This document shows positions 1-7,658 of a DNA stretch of 43,711 nucleotides, piece after piece. Below the pieces are notes generated by a model. The model saw only the letters and a program-made list of their open reading frames with translations, had not been told where the DNA came from and made no database searches. The stretch's first letter is position 1; each line of letters starts with the position of its first letter. A program made the translations under genes and the position numbers. The stretch spans positions 1 to 43,711 of the forward strand of contig PEWE01000007.1 of assembly GCA_002779605.1 (NCBI GenBank), in the 5' to 3' direction. This DNA is from Zetaproteobacteria bacterium CG06_land_8_20_14_3_00_59_53 (GTDB lineage: Bacteria; Pseudomonadota; Zetaproteobacteria; Mariprofundales; Mariprofundaceae).

Positions 1-65
1 GGTTCCGCGATAACGAATACTTCTTCCTCAAAATCAAAGCCGCCTTTCCCGGACTTCCGCGATGA
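1..65 (+). CDS. C-terminal end of an unidentified protein (partial)
   Basis: The frame starting at base 3 is open from the window edge and ends at TGA 63-65. It encodes about 20 residues beginning FRDNEYFF and ending FPGLPR. The mix of aromatic and charged residues looks like a genuine protein end, but the piece is too short to assign a family. A convergent minus-strand gene and its terminator lie just downstream, which suits a gene ending here. A second frame is also open at this point, so the call is tentative. Confidence 0.35.
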   Translation, partial: FRDNEYFFLKIKAAFPGLPR

Positions 66-68
66 ACC

Positions 69-98
69 AAAAAAAGAGGCCGGCATCATGCCGGCCTC
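69..98 (-). terminator. Intrinsic terminator of the minus-strand membrane-protein gene
   Basis: A perfect 11-bp stem (GAGGCCGGCAT / ATGCCGGCCTC, 76-98) with a single-base loop is followed on the minus strand by a run of seven T (plus-strand A run 69-75). It lies about 20 bp past the stop of the gene ending at 118, as expected for a Rho-independent terminator. Confidence 0.85.
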
Positions 99-117
99 AG
101 ATTCGGGAAGAAAGTTT

Positions 118-732
118 TCAGGCGAGTATTTTGTCAATCAGCGGCTTGGACATAATCGCACCGACCACGCGCCAGATCAACAAACTGCCGTCCTTGGCGA
201 TATTCAGGGTCAACACCAACTCCGGGTTGGAACGGCTCGTGAGGATCACCGACAGATGGCTATACGACCAGTTGGCGGTTTTCCAGTCCAAATCGGTGTA
301 TTCGTATCCATCAGCTGTCTTGATCATGAAGCCGCCCTTGATCAACAGTTCGTTCAGGTTTTCAGGGGATACCTGCAACTTCGGGCTGTTCACCACGACA
401 TCCATCGAGGCTGCATACTTGTCGTTGGGATCTTTCTCAATGGTATCGAGAATGCCCGGCATCTGAGCCAGAATGGTACGATTGGTCTTGTCGAAATTGA
501 TGCCGTCCATCATCTCCTCGGCACTGTTTTTCAGGATGCCGTCATGCAGATGGCCCCTCTCCACAAGCAGGCCGCCGTAGGACACAAGCACAAGAACGAT
601 GGCACACGTGGAGTAGAACAGCACCATACGCAGCACATTATTCTGCTTCTTGTAGGCTGTTCCCTCGAAGACATCGTTGTGTGTCTTGATGGTCCGTACG
701 ATCTTCCCTTCCTTCTGCTTTGTGTCAGCCAT
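118..732 (-). CDS. Hypothetical single-pass membrane protein
   Basis: The product is a 204-residue protein that I do not recognise. The start at 732 (MADTKQKEGK) was chosen because GGGAG lies about 9 bases upstream; an in-frame ATG at 771 lacks a comparable site. A cytoplasmic N-terminus of about 30 residues with many lysines is followed by one hydrophobic segment (about residues 34-55) and then a soluble domain of about 145 residues. The shape suggests a membrane-anchored periplasmic domain. The gene has its own downstream terminator and is divergent from a cyclic-nucleotide-binding protein gene. No enzymatic motif is visible. Confidence 0.7.
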   Translation of the reverse strand: MADTKQKEGKIVRTIKTHNDVFEGTAYKKQNNVLRMVLFYSTCAIVLVLVSYGGLLVERGHLHDGILKNSAEEMMDGINFDKTNRTILAQMPGILDTIEKDPNDKYAASMDVVVNSPKLQVSPENLNELLIKGGFMIKTADGYEYTDLDWKTANWSYSHLSVILTSRSNPELVLTLNIAKDGSLLIWRVVGAIMSKPLIDKILA

Positions 733-895
733 GGCCTCAATCTCCCTGTTCGCTTGAAATGCAGGGTGCAAGTTAGCATAAGATGTAAGCGCAGCACAAG
801 ATTTGGCGACAACTCAATGTTGCCGGATGAACCCGGAAACAAAGGGTGCGACACAGACAACATTCACGCTAAGATGCGTGATACGGAGGGCAATT

Positions 896-1333
896 ATGCG
901 ACTGGATATCGAATGGCTTGCCAAGGAAATCGGCATCAACCCGCTGAACGAAGACAAGAGAGAAGCACTGCAAACCGCCTTCGAATTTGAATTCCTGAAC
1001 CGCAATATGCCGCTGATTCATCAGGGGACCTCTCTCCACGACCTCTATTTGCTGCGTTCCGGAAGCCTGCGCATCACGCGCCGCAACGGGAGCGGCGACA
1101 TTACGCTTGGCTTCAGCAACAAAAACCGCACCTTCGGTGAGATCAGTTTCTTCGGCGATGAACCGGCCACTGCCAGTGTTATCGCAGAAACGCCCAGCGA
1201 AGTTTATAAACTTTCCTGCGAGAAATATCACTGGCTGATGAAGAACCATGCCGATCTGGCCATGAAACTGATGGCCTACATCCTTCGCGGCATGGGCGAA
1301 GTCATTCGCGATATGAACAACTCCAGACACTAA
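896..1333 (+). CDS. Cyclic nucleotide-binding domain protein without a DNA-binding domain
   Basis: This is a 145-residue protein of the Crp/Fnr-type cNMP-binding fold. The jelly-roll core shows the pattern LYLLRSGSLRI and the phosphate-binding-cassette-like stretch FGEISFFGDEPATASVIAE. After the C-helix (about residues 120-145) the protein stops, so the helix-turn-helix domain of true CRP regulators is absent. It is therefore more likely a stand-alone sensor or an adaptor that acts through a partner. ATG 896 follows ACGGAGGG at ideal spacing; longer upstream forms have no ribosome site. The ligand is not predictable because the usual cAMP-contacting Arg-Ser pair is not obvious. The gene is divergent from the membrane protein at 118-732. 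Confidence 0.8.
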   Translation: MRLDIEWLAKEIGINPLNEDKREALQTAFEFEFLNRNMPLIHQGTSLHDLYLLRSGSLRITRRNGSGDITLGFSNKNRTFGEISFFGDEPATASVIAETPSEVYKLSCEKYHWLMKNHADLAMKLMAYILRGMGEVIRDMNNSRH

Positions 1334-1401
1334 AGAGTCGCCTGTTTTCATACGCTGACTCCGGGCACCGCGTGTAGCTGTGCCAGTGAAGGAGCGATCG
1401 G

Positions 1402-1422
1402 GCCGCGAGTCATAAACGCGGC
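1402..1422. other. GC-rich hairpin between convergent genes
   Basis: GCCGCG (1402-1407) and CGCGGC (1417-1422) form a 6-bp stem with a 9-base loop in the 122-bp gap between the cNMP-binding gene and convergent rlmE. No T run follows on either strand, so it is not a standard intrinsic terminator. It may slow transcription from both sides. Confidence 0.35.
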
Positions 1423-1455
1423 TCAGCCGCAAGTAGCCACTGAAGCCTGTTTAGA

Positions 1456-2115
1456 TTACTCCTGATTCGGTAAGGGGCGACGGAAACCGGTGCCTAACAG
1501 GTAGATTTCGCTGGATGTCTTGCGGCTGGCGGCTGGTTTCACGATTTTCACGGCGGCGAACCAGCCGTTCATTTCTCTGCGGAAAGCGTCGAAGCCTTCG
1601 CCCATGAAGGTTTTGAGCAGCAAATTACCACCCTCGCGCAGGTGGTTAACCGCAAAACTGAGGGTCTCATCGTTCAGCCCGATAGTAAGCGCCTGATCCA
1701 CCAGTTTGTTACCGCTCATTTCCGGCGCCATATCGGAAACCACCATATCCACGCGCCGCTCACCAACCGCATCCTTCACCACGGCCAGTGTTTTCGCCTC
1801 GGTGAAATCGCCCTGGATAAAGCTCACCCTGCTCACCGGCTGCATTTCAAGCAGATCCACACCGACAACCAGTCCGTCGTCGCCAACACGCTGTGCCAGC
1901 TCCATGCACCACGAGCCCGGCGCGCATCCCAGATCAACGATCACGGCATTACGCTTCACCGTCAGCTGATGCTTGTCGAGAATCTCGGTCAGTTTGAAGG
2001 CCGCGCGAGAACGCAGGCCCTCGGCCTGCGCCCGCTTCACATGCGGATCGTTGGCATGCCGCTGATACCATGCCGAAGTCTTGCGTTTTGCCTTGCTTTT
2101 CGACTGTTGTCCCAT
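1456..2115 (-). CDS. rlmE: 23S rRNA (uridine2552-2'-O)-methyltransferase RlmE (FtsJ/RrmJ)
   Basis: RlmE uses S-adenosylmethionine to 2'-O-methylate U2552 in the A-loop of 23S rRNA, a late step of 50S assembly. The 219-residue protein has the basic N-terminal stretch typical of the family, the SAM-binding motif DLGCAPGSW (residues 61-69) and the acidic motif GVDLLEM. It also has the full K-D-K-E catalytic tetrad: K41 (RAAFKL), D128 (VSDMAPEMSG), K168 (LLKTF) and E203 (SSEIYLLG). The start at 2115 gives the usual family length; a longer open frame upstream runs into the divergent HAD gene and has no family match. The 80-bp gap to the divergent gene probably holds both promoters. Confidence 0.95.
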   Translation of the reverse strand: MGQQSKSKAKRKTSAWYQRHANDPHVKRAQAEGLRSRAAFKLTEILDKHQLTVKRNAVIVDLGCAPGSWCMELAQRVGDDGLVVGVDLLEMQPVSRVSFIQGDFTEAKTLAVVKDAVGERRVDMVVSDMAPEMSGNKLVDQALTIGLNDETLSFAVNHLREGGNLLLKTFMGEGFDAFRREMNGWFAAVKIVKPAASRKTSSEIYLLGTGFRRPLPNQE

Positions 2116-2195
2116 GGCGTGAAAAATGACCGCATGCCAGAGCCTGCGCAAGAGCGGACATTCCCATGCCACAATCGGCGGATTAGGATGGAGAA

Positions 2196-2822
2196 ATGCC
2201 ATTCGACCTCGCTGTGATCGATCTCGACAACACTCTCTACGCTGCCGACACCGGGGTTTTCGCTCGCATGGACAGGCGCATGACCGCCTTTGTGGCAAAG
2301 GCTCTCGGCGTGAACGAGGTGGAGGCCAATCGCCTGCGTCTGAAATACTGGAAAGACTACGGCACCACACTCAGAGGCCTGATGCTGCATCACAGTATGG
2401 AGCCGGAAGCCTTTTTACATGATGTGCATGACGTCGGCGCCCATGAAATCCTGAGCTACGATGCCGAACTCGATGCAGCCCTCGCCCGCCTGCCCTGCCG
2501 CAAGGTGATTCACACCAACGGCATCCGCGAGCATGCCGAACGCGTATTGAATGCCCTCGGCATCGCGCATCATTTCGAACGGATTTACGACATCCGTTTC
2601 GACAACTACATCCCCAAACCGTGCAGCAAGGTGCTGCAAAAACTTCTCGCCGCCGAAGGAGTTGAACCCTCGCGCACGCTGGTGGTGGACGACATGGTCG
2701 ACAACCTGAAAGCCGCCCACGAACTCGGCTGCAAAACCATCTGGATCACCCACAACCCGGACGGGCGCTGGGATTTCCATCTTCCCTCCGTTCACCACCT
2801 CCCCACCCGCTTCGGCTACTGA
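2196..2822 (+). CDS. HAD-superfamily pyrimidine 5'-nucleotidase-like phosphatase
   Basis: This is a 208-residue haloacid dehalogenase-type phosphatase. Motif I is DLDNTL (residues 9-14; D9 is the nucleophile and D11 the acid/base). Motif II is the Thr in VIHTNG, motif III the Lys in YIPKP, and motif IV is VVDDMVDN, which holds the Mg2+-binding aspartates. A small helical cap lies between motifs I and II. The pattern and length resemble the SDT1/PHM8-type pyrimidine 5'-nucleotidases, which dephosphorylate UMP and CMP. Substrate assignment within this superfamily is uncertain, and phosphoglycolate-like substrates are possible. It is divergent from rlmE. Confidence 0.8.
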   Translation: MPFDLAVIDLDNTLYAADTGVFARMDRRMTAFVAKALGVNEVEANRLRLKYWKDYGTTLRGLMLHHSMEPEAFLHDVHDVGAHEILSYDAELDAALARLPCRKVIHTNGIREHAERVLNALGIAHHFERIYDIRFDNYIPKPCSKVLQKLLAAEGVEPSRTLVVDDMVDNLKAAHELGCKTIWITHNPDGRWDFHLPSVHHLPTRFGY

Positions 2823-2918
2823 TTACACCTCTTCATCCGGGCAAGATTCGGGCGGATACAGTTTCCCCTGTCACAATATTGTTTCTGTTCACCCCTAGAT
2901 TGCACTGACGCGGCGGGT

Positions 2919-2946
2919 TTGCCGGATAGGTAAATATACATAGACT
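2919..2946 (+). promoter_or_regulatory. Possible sigma-70 promoter for ugd
   Basis: TTGCCG (2919-2924) and TAGACT (2941-2946) are separated by 16 bp, about 55 bp upstream of the ugd start. Both boxes are imperfect matches to TTGACA and TATAAT. The 179-bp gap upstream of ugd holds no gene, so a promoter is expected somewhere here. Confidence 0.35.
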
Positions 2947-3001
2947 ACTTCGCAGACAGGTATTGCAGAATGCCGGATGGGATTCAAAGGGGAGTTGAAC
3001 G

Positions 3002-4171
3002 ATGAAGATCGCTATTGCTGGTACAGGCTATGTGGGGCTTTCTAATGCCGTGCTGCTGGCACAGCACCACGAGGTGGTTGCGCTGGATATCATTGCCGAG
3101 AAGGTGGCGATGATCAACCGCAAGCAGTCTCCCATCGAGGACAAGGAGATCGAGGAATACCTCGAAACCAAGAAACTTAATCTGCGTGCCACGCTGAATA
3201 AGCAGGAAGCTTATGAGGGCGCCGAGTTCGTAGTGATCGCCACCCCGACCGATTACGACGAGAGAACCAACTACTTCAACACCAGCTCCATCGAGGCGGT
3301 GATCGAGGATGTGAAGCGCATCAATCCGAATGCAGTAATGGTGATCAAGTCCACCGTGCCGGTCGGCTACACAGCCCACACGAGAGAGAAATTCACCTGC
3401 GACAAAATCATCTTCAGCCCGGAATTCCTGCGCGAAGGCAAGGCTCTATACGACAATCTGTATCCTTCACGTATCGTGGTCGGCGAGCGATCGGAGCGGG
3501 CGAAGGTGTTTGCGGAACTGCTCTGCGAGGGTGCCGTGAAGCAGGACATCCCCCTGTTGTTCACCGATAGCACAGAGGCGGAGGCCGTCAAACTCTTTGC
3601 CAACACTTATCTGGCCATGCGGATCTCCTACTTCAACGAGCTGGACACATATGCTGCCACGCACGGGCTGGATACTCGGCAGATCATCGACGGAGTATGT
3701 CTCGATCCGCGCATTGGCGCACACTACAACAACCCCTCATTCGGCTACGGAGGATACTGTCTGCCCAAGGATACCAAACAGTTGCTCGCCAACTACCGCG
3801 ATGTGCCACAGAACATGATCCATGCGATTGTCGAGGCTAACTTCACGCGCAAGGACTTCATTGCAGACGACATCCTGCGCCGAAACCCCAGGGTGGTCGG
3901 CGTGTATCGTCTGATCATGAAAGCAGGCTCGGATAATTTCCGCGCATCCAGTATTCAGGGCATCATGAAACGCATCAAGGCCAAGGGTATTGAGGTAGTG
4001 ATTTACGAACCTGTTCTGGAGGACAGCGAGTTCTTTCACTCGCGTGTGATCAAAGATCTCGATGCCTTCAAGCATGAAGTCGATGTGATTGTCGCCAACC
4101 GAATGTCCGATGATCTGCGTGACGTGGCTGACAAGGTTTATACCCGCGATCTGTTCGGCAGGGATTCTTAG
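3002..4171 (+). CDS. ugd: UDP-glucose 6-dehydrogenase
   Basis: This enzyme oxidises UDP-glucose twice with NAD+ to UDP-glucuronate, a precursor of capsule and exopolysaccharide sugars. The 389-residue protein starts with the Rossmann motif [10 protein letters not shown] (residues 7-16). It contains the conserved STVPVGYT and SPEFLREG motifs, K197/N201 in [12 protein letters not shown], and the catalytic cysteine C253 in [10 protein letters not shown]. The last residues (YTRDLFGRD) form the usual family end, so the gene is intact. The start follows a strong AAAGGGGAG ribosome site. It appears to be transcribed alone. The final G of its TAG stop is also the first base of dispersed repeat copy A. 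Confidence 0.95.
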   Translation: MKIAIAGTGYVGLSNAVLLAQHHEVVALDIIAEKVAMINRKQSPIEDKEIEEYLETKKLNLRATLNKQEAYEGAEFVVIATPTDYDERTNYFNTSSIEAVIEDVKRINPNAVMVIKSTVPVGYTAHTREKFTCDKIIFSPEFLREGKALYDNLYPSRIVVGERSERAKVFAELLCEGAVKQDIPLLFTDSTEAEAVKLFANTYLAMRISYFNELDTYAATHGLDTRQIIDGVCLDPRIGAHYNNPSFGYGGYCLPKDTKQLLANYRDVPQNMIHAIVEANFTRKDFIADDILRRNPRVVGVYRLIMKAGSDNFRASSIQGIMKRIKAKGIEVVIYEPVLEDSEFFHSRVIKDLDAFKHEVDVIVANRMSDDLRDVADKVYTRDLFGRDS

Positions 4172-4433
4172 GGCCTGTTTTCACCGAATTCGCGTGAAGT
4201 GCTGCTGCCTGAAATAGGGCCAGGCAAGGCGCGAGAAGTGAAGTTTGATGGCTCCAAATGAACGACGAGCAACGCTGCATGGCCTATTTCGGACGCATCT
4301 GCCGGGTGGGCTATTTTTCCACCCTGCGGCGTTATCTCTCACTCATGTGCAACAAGCCTATCGCATTCGCCATGGCTTGCAGATTCGAAAAAATGGTCTT
4401 GTCGCCGAACACGCGTTTAGAGAAAACAGACCC
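4171..4433. repeat. Dispersed repeat copy A with inverted ends
   Basis: This 263-bp element fills the gap between the convergent ugd and ABC permease genes. A second copy, about three quarters identical by eye, lies at 40951-41215. The ends are inverted repeats: left GGGCCTGTTTTC pairs with right GAAAACAGACCC. A core block is nearly identical in both copies (AAGTTTG, then CCAAATGAACGACGAGCAAC, 4253-4272). A central hairpin, GGGTGG / CCACCC, surrounds GCTATTTTT. There is no convincing reading frame and no obvious target duplication. It could be a miniature non-autonomous transposable element or a structured RNA. Its position also makes it the only candidate terminator for both flanking genes. 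Confidence 0.8.
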
Positions 4434-4439
4434 TTGCTA

Positions 4440-5210
4440 CTATTCCTTCAGCTTCCAGCCGATCTGCCAGAGATACCAGCAAGCACCCATGCAAATCAGG
4501 GTGCTGATCCGCACCACCCACAGCGCAGTGTAGGGATTGGTATCTCCGACTCCGATGAAGCCGAAGCGGAACCCGTCGATCAGATAGAAGAATGGATTGA
4601 AGTTGTTCACCTGCTGCCACATCGGGGGAAGCTGCTTGACCGAATAGAACACGCCGGAAAGGAAGGTCAAAGGCATGATCAGAAAATTACTGATCAGCGC
4701 CATATCGTCGAATTTCTTCGACCACATGCCACCGATAATGCCAAAGCACCCCATCAGAATGCTGCCACACACCCCGTAGAACAGAATCAGGGCGATGTGC
4801 TCGAAACCCAGCGAGGAGAACGGTGCCAACACAGCAAGCAGCACCGCAGCCACCACCAGTGCACGCAGCACGGCAGCAGCAAGGAAGGCTGCAATCGCTT
4901 CAATAGCCGAAAGCGGTGCCATCAGCAGATAGATATGCACATTCATCACTTTACCGACGATGATAGAACTGGATGTGTTGGCAAAGGCATTCTGCAACAT
5001 GCTCATCATCACCAGACCGGGGATCAGGAAATCGAAGTATGGCACATCCAGCCCCGGCACGGAGCGGTTGCCCATCGCATAGTGGAACACCATCAGATAG
5101 AGCACGGCGGTCAGGGCAGGCGCCACGATGGTCTGCATCTTCACCTTCAGGAAACGGTGCGATTCGCGCACGAACAGCGTCCAGCAGCCTCTGGGATTCA
5201 CCGGCCACAT
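4440..5210 (-). CDS. ABC-2 type transporter permease (YadH-like)
   Basis: This 256-residue inner-membrane protein belongs to the ABC-2 export permease family. It has about six hydrophobic segments, the first near residues 25-45 and the last at about 225-250. The stretch PLTFLSGVFYSVKQLP followed by NNFNPFFYLIDGFRFGF is the ABC-2 signature region seen in YadH, NodJ and DrrB-type exporters. The start overlaps the ATPase stop by one base (TGATG), so the two are translationally coupled subunits of one exporter. The substrate cannot be inferred from sequence; polysaccharide, drug and lipid exporters all use this fold. The gene ends 6 bp from dispersed repeat copy A. Confidence 0.9.
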   Translation of the reverse strand: MWPVNPRGCWTLFVRESHRFLKVKMQTIVAPALTAVLYLMVFHYAMGNRSVPGLDVPYFDFLIPGLVMMSMLQNAFANTSSSIIVGKVMNVHIYLLMAPLSAIEAIAAFLAAAVLRALVVAAVLLAVLAPFSSLGFEHIALILFYGVCGSILMGCFGIIGGMWSKKFDDMALISNFLIMPLTFLSGVFYSVKQLPPMWQQVNNFNPFFYLIDGFRFGFIGVGDTNPYTALWVVRISTLICMGACWYLWQIGWKLKE

Positions 5211-6160
5211 CAGGCATTCACCTTGTCATCGTTTTCGTGGGTCAGGCGGATGAAGACGTCTTCCAAGTCTTCCTGCCGCACACCTGCATCCTGCGGCGGA
5301 CCGAAGCGGGTCACCGCCGCCTCGTAGGCTGCATGGAAGCTGGAAGCAGCACCTTCGACGTGGCGCAGGGTGAGACTAACCCCCTTGCCATTGGTGCGCG
5401 GCTGGAATGCGGACAAGGCCACCTCATCTTCCTGTGTAAGCACGAAGTCATCTCCGTAACTGAGCCACAGATAGCGACCGGCCACATCGCGCATCAGCTC
5501 GCGCATCGGCCTGTCTGCAACCACTGTGCCCTTGTCAACAATGGTTACATGGTCGCAAAGCTCCTCGGCCTCCTCCAGATAATGCGTGGTCAGCAGGATG
5601 GTGGTGCCGGCGGCATTCAACTCGCGCATGAAATCCCACAGGCGGCGGCGCAGTTCCACATCCACACCGGCGGTCGGCTCATCGAGGATGACCAACGGCG
5701 GACGGTGCACCAGCGCCTGCGCCACCAGCAGCCTGCGCCGCATGCCGCCGGACAACTGGCGGGTGTTCTTGTTGCAATGTTCGGTGAGTTCAAGCCTGCC
5801 CAGCAGCTCATCGATCCATGTCATGTCCGGCTTCACACCGAACATGCCGCTGGTGATCTTCAGCACCTCTCGCGGATTGAAGAAAGGATCGAAGGCAACT
5901 TCCTGCGGCACCACGCCCATATGCCTCTTACACCACGCACGGTCGGCAAACAGATCGTGCCCGAACAGGGAAATCGACCCGTCGCCGGGGCGCACGATGT
6001 CGGCAAGTATATTGATCAGCGTGCTCTTGCCGGCTCCATTGGGGCCAAGCAGCGCATAGAAGGAACCGGCCGGCACATCGAGGGATACACCCTTCAATGC
6101 CTGCTTCCCGTTATTGTAGCTTTTGGTCAGTCCGTCGATGTGTAGCGCGAGTTCAGCCAT
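5210..6160 (-). CDS. ABC transporter ATP-binding protein (YadG-like)
   Basis: This is the 316-residue ATPase partner of the permease encoded just downstream. It has Walker A GPNGAGKST (residues 39-47), the Q-loop in VVPQEVAFD, the signature LSGGMRRRL, Walker B LVILDEPTAGVD and the H-loop in LLTTHYLEEAEEL. A C-terminal extension of about 90 residues ends with the DLEDVFIRLT motif common to ABC-2 exporter ATPases. It should dimerise and drive export through two copies of the permease. Only a weak ribosome site precedes the ATG. The gene follows erpA after that gene's terminator, so it probably has its own promoter in the short gap at 6161-6200. Confidence 0.92.
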   Translation of the reverse strand: MAELALHIDGLTKSYNNGKQALKGVSLDVPAGSFYALLGPNGAGKSTLINILADIVRPGDGSISLFGHDLFADRAWCKRHMGVVPQEVAFDPFFNPREVLKITSGMFGVKPDMTWIDELLGRLELTEHCNKNTRQLSGGMRRRLLVAQALVHRPPLVILDEPTAGVDVELRRRLWDFMRELNAAGTTILLTTHYLEEAEELCDHVTIVDKGTVVADRPMRELMRDVAGRYLWLSYGDDFVLTQEDEVALSAFQPRTNGKGVSLTLRHVEGAASSFHAAYEAAVTRFGPPQDAGVRQEDLEDVFIRLTHENDDKVNA

Positions 6161-6200
6161 ACCGGGATATTACGCCTTCCGGAACACAATAAAACGATAC

Positions 6201-6226
6201 AAAAAAAACGGAGCCCAAAGGCTCCG
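6201..6226 (-). terminator. Intrinsic terminator of erpA
   Basis: CGGAGCC (6209-6215) and GGCTCCG (6220-6226) form a 7-bp stem with a 4-base loop. On the minus strand it is followed by eight T (plus-strand A run 6201-6208). It lies 21 bp past the erpA stop. Confidence 0.85.
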
Positions 6227-6246
6227 CCGGATAGATATGCAGAAAA

Positions 6247-6609
6247 TCAGTAGCCGGCATTGGCGCAGCCACCACTGCTATCAGACGGTGTAAAAGACTT
6301 GCCGCAACCGCAGGTGGAGGCCGCATTCGGATTGCGGATCACAAAGGACTCGCCCTGCAGCGAGGTCTGGTAATCCACCTCGGCGTCCTTCAGAAGGTCA
6401 AGACTCATCGCATCGACCAGCAGTTTCACGCCCATGGACTCGACCACGGTATCGTCGCTCTTCACTTCCTCATCGAAGGTGAATCCGTACTGGAAGCCGG
6501 AGCAACCGCCGCCGGACACAAAAATACGCAAATGCAAGGCATCGTTGCCCTGCTGCTCAAGCAGGCTGAGGATTTTTCCCGCTGCCGGTTCTGTTAACTG
6601 AAGGCTCAT
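6247..6609 (-). CDS. erpA: Iron-sulfur cluster insertion protein of the ErpA/A-type family
   Basis: A-type carriers receive Fe-S clusters from the Isc or Suf scaffold and deliver them to apo-enzymes. The 120-residue protein has the family's three cluster cysteines: C36 in [11 protein letters not shown], and C100 and C102 in STCGCGKSF. The FQYGFTFD context is closer to ErpA than to IscA or SufA. Unusually, the usual end near GCGKSF is extended by about 14 residues rich in Ser and Gly with one extra cysteine (C115). AGGAG precedes the start. The gene stands alone with its own terminator. A general A-type carrier role is certain; the precise paralogue is less so. Confidence 0.88.
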   Translation of the reverse strand: MSLQLTEPAAGKILSLLEQQGNDALHLRIFVSGGGCSGFQYGFTFDEEVKSDDTVVESMGVKLLVDAMSLDLLKDAEVDYQTSLQGESFVIRNPNAASTCGCGKSFTPSDSSGGCANAGY

Positions 6610-6849
6610 GCCAGCTCCTGTGGTACGACTGATTTAAATACACTACTCTCAAACTTCTGTCTGCACGCGGCAGAAAACGCGGCAATCTTCAACCCGGAGC
6701 ATTACAAATCCGTTAAGCCCCGTTTTAATCGGACTGAATGATTCCACTTTAGACAATTCCGGGCAAGGCGGCTGACTTGCGCACACCGGCAAATGCTCCA
6801 CAATGGCTCCCTAATGCCTCCGCAAAGGCGAACCCATGATGGAGCCCCT

Positions 6850-7473
6850 ATGAAAACCCGTTCCCCGCTCAAACGCTGGTTTTTCACCGGACTGATTCTT
6901 CTGGTGCCGCTGATGGTCACCTTCTACATCTTCATGAGTGTCGTCAGCTCCATGGACAACCTGATCCGTCTGATCCCCTATGCATGGCAGCCGGACCAAC
7001 TGCTCGGCTTCCACATTCCCGGGCTCGGCGTGCTGTTCACACTGGCCATCGTGCTGCTCACCGGCATGCTGGGCACCAGCTTCATCGGCCGCTGGGTGGT
7101 GGGCACCGGCGAAAGCGTGCTGGACCGCATCCCGCTGGTGCGCTCGGTGTACGGTGCGCTGAAAAGCGTGCTGGAAACGGTGCTGCGCGACAATCAGGAT
7201 TCCTTCCGCCGCGTCGTGCTGATCGAATATCCACGTGCAGGCTCGTATGCACTGGGCTTTGTCAGCGGCACCGGCCACGGCGAGATCCAGCAGGCCACGA
7301 AAGAGAATGTGCTCACCGTATTCGTCCCCACCGCCCCGAACCCGACCTCGGGTTTCCTGCTCTATGTGCCGGAAAAGGACACCATCGCCCTGACCATGAC
7401 GGTCGAAGACGGCATGAAATGCGTCATCTCCGCCGGCGTCATCACCCCCAACTGGACGCCACCCGCTCAATAA
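6850..7473 (+). CDS. DUF502 family membrane protein
   Basis: This is a 207-residue protein with two hydrophobic segments near the N-terminus (about residues 10-32 and 57-80). The family pattern follows: the IPLVRSVYGALKSVLETV helix region, then VVLIEYPRAGSYALGFVSG and VFVPTAPNPTSGFLLYVP. These mark DUF502, a widely conserved bacterial and plant membrane family of unknown function. The start at 6850 (MKTRSPLKRW) follows GGAG; an upstream in-frame ATG at 6793 adds 19 residues with no family match. The gene is divergent from erpA and convergent with thrB, with a palindromic repeat filling the downstream gap. Confidence 0.88.
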   Translation: MKTRSPLKRWFFTGLILLVPLMVTFYIFMSVVSSMDNLIRLIPYAWQPDQLLGFHIPGLGVLFTLAIVLLTGMLGTSFIGRWVVGTGESVLDRIPLVRSVYGALKSVLETVLRDNQDSFRRVVLIEYPRAGSYALGFVSGTGHGEIQQATKENVLTVFVPTAPNPTSGFLLYVPEKDTIALTMTVEDGMKCVISAGVITPNWTPPAQ

Positions 7474-7477
7474 GACA

Positions 7478-7648
7478 TTCACCACAGAGGGCGCCTAGAA
7501 CACCGAGAAAGAAAATATCCGGACCCGGAGAGGCCAGACAGAGGGTTACCCGACAGGTCGCCTGATGCACCCGTAAAGTGCTACAACCTTTTCACAGGAA
7601 GGAAGGCACTATCTGATTCTGGTTGTCTCTGTGCCCTCTGTGATGAAA
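7478..7648. repeat. Palindromic dispersed repeat, copy 1
   Basis: The left arm (7478-7494, TTCACCACAGAGGGCGC) is matched in inverted orientation by the right arm (7630-7648, GTGCCCTCTGTGATGAAA). About 110 bp of unrelated sequence lies between them. The arm sequence resembles the palindrome between hisB and hisH at 13655-13722, so the two look like members of one family. This one lies between the convergent DUF502 and thrB genes. No gene is visible inside. Confidence 0.6.
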
Positions 7649-7658
7649 GCCTTTGTCT

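Noticed and set aside
1402-1422. Bidirectional intrinsic terminator
   Set aside because: The stem is only 6 bp and no T run follows on either strand.
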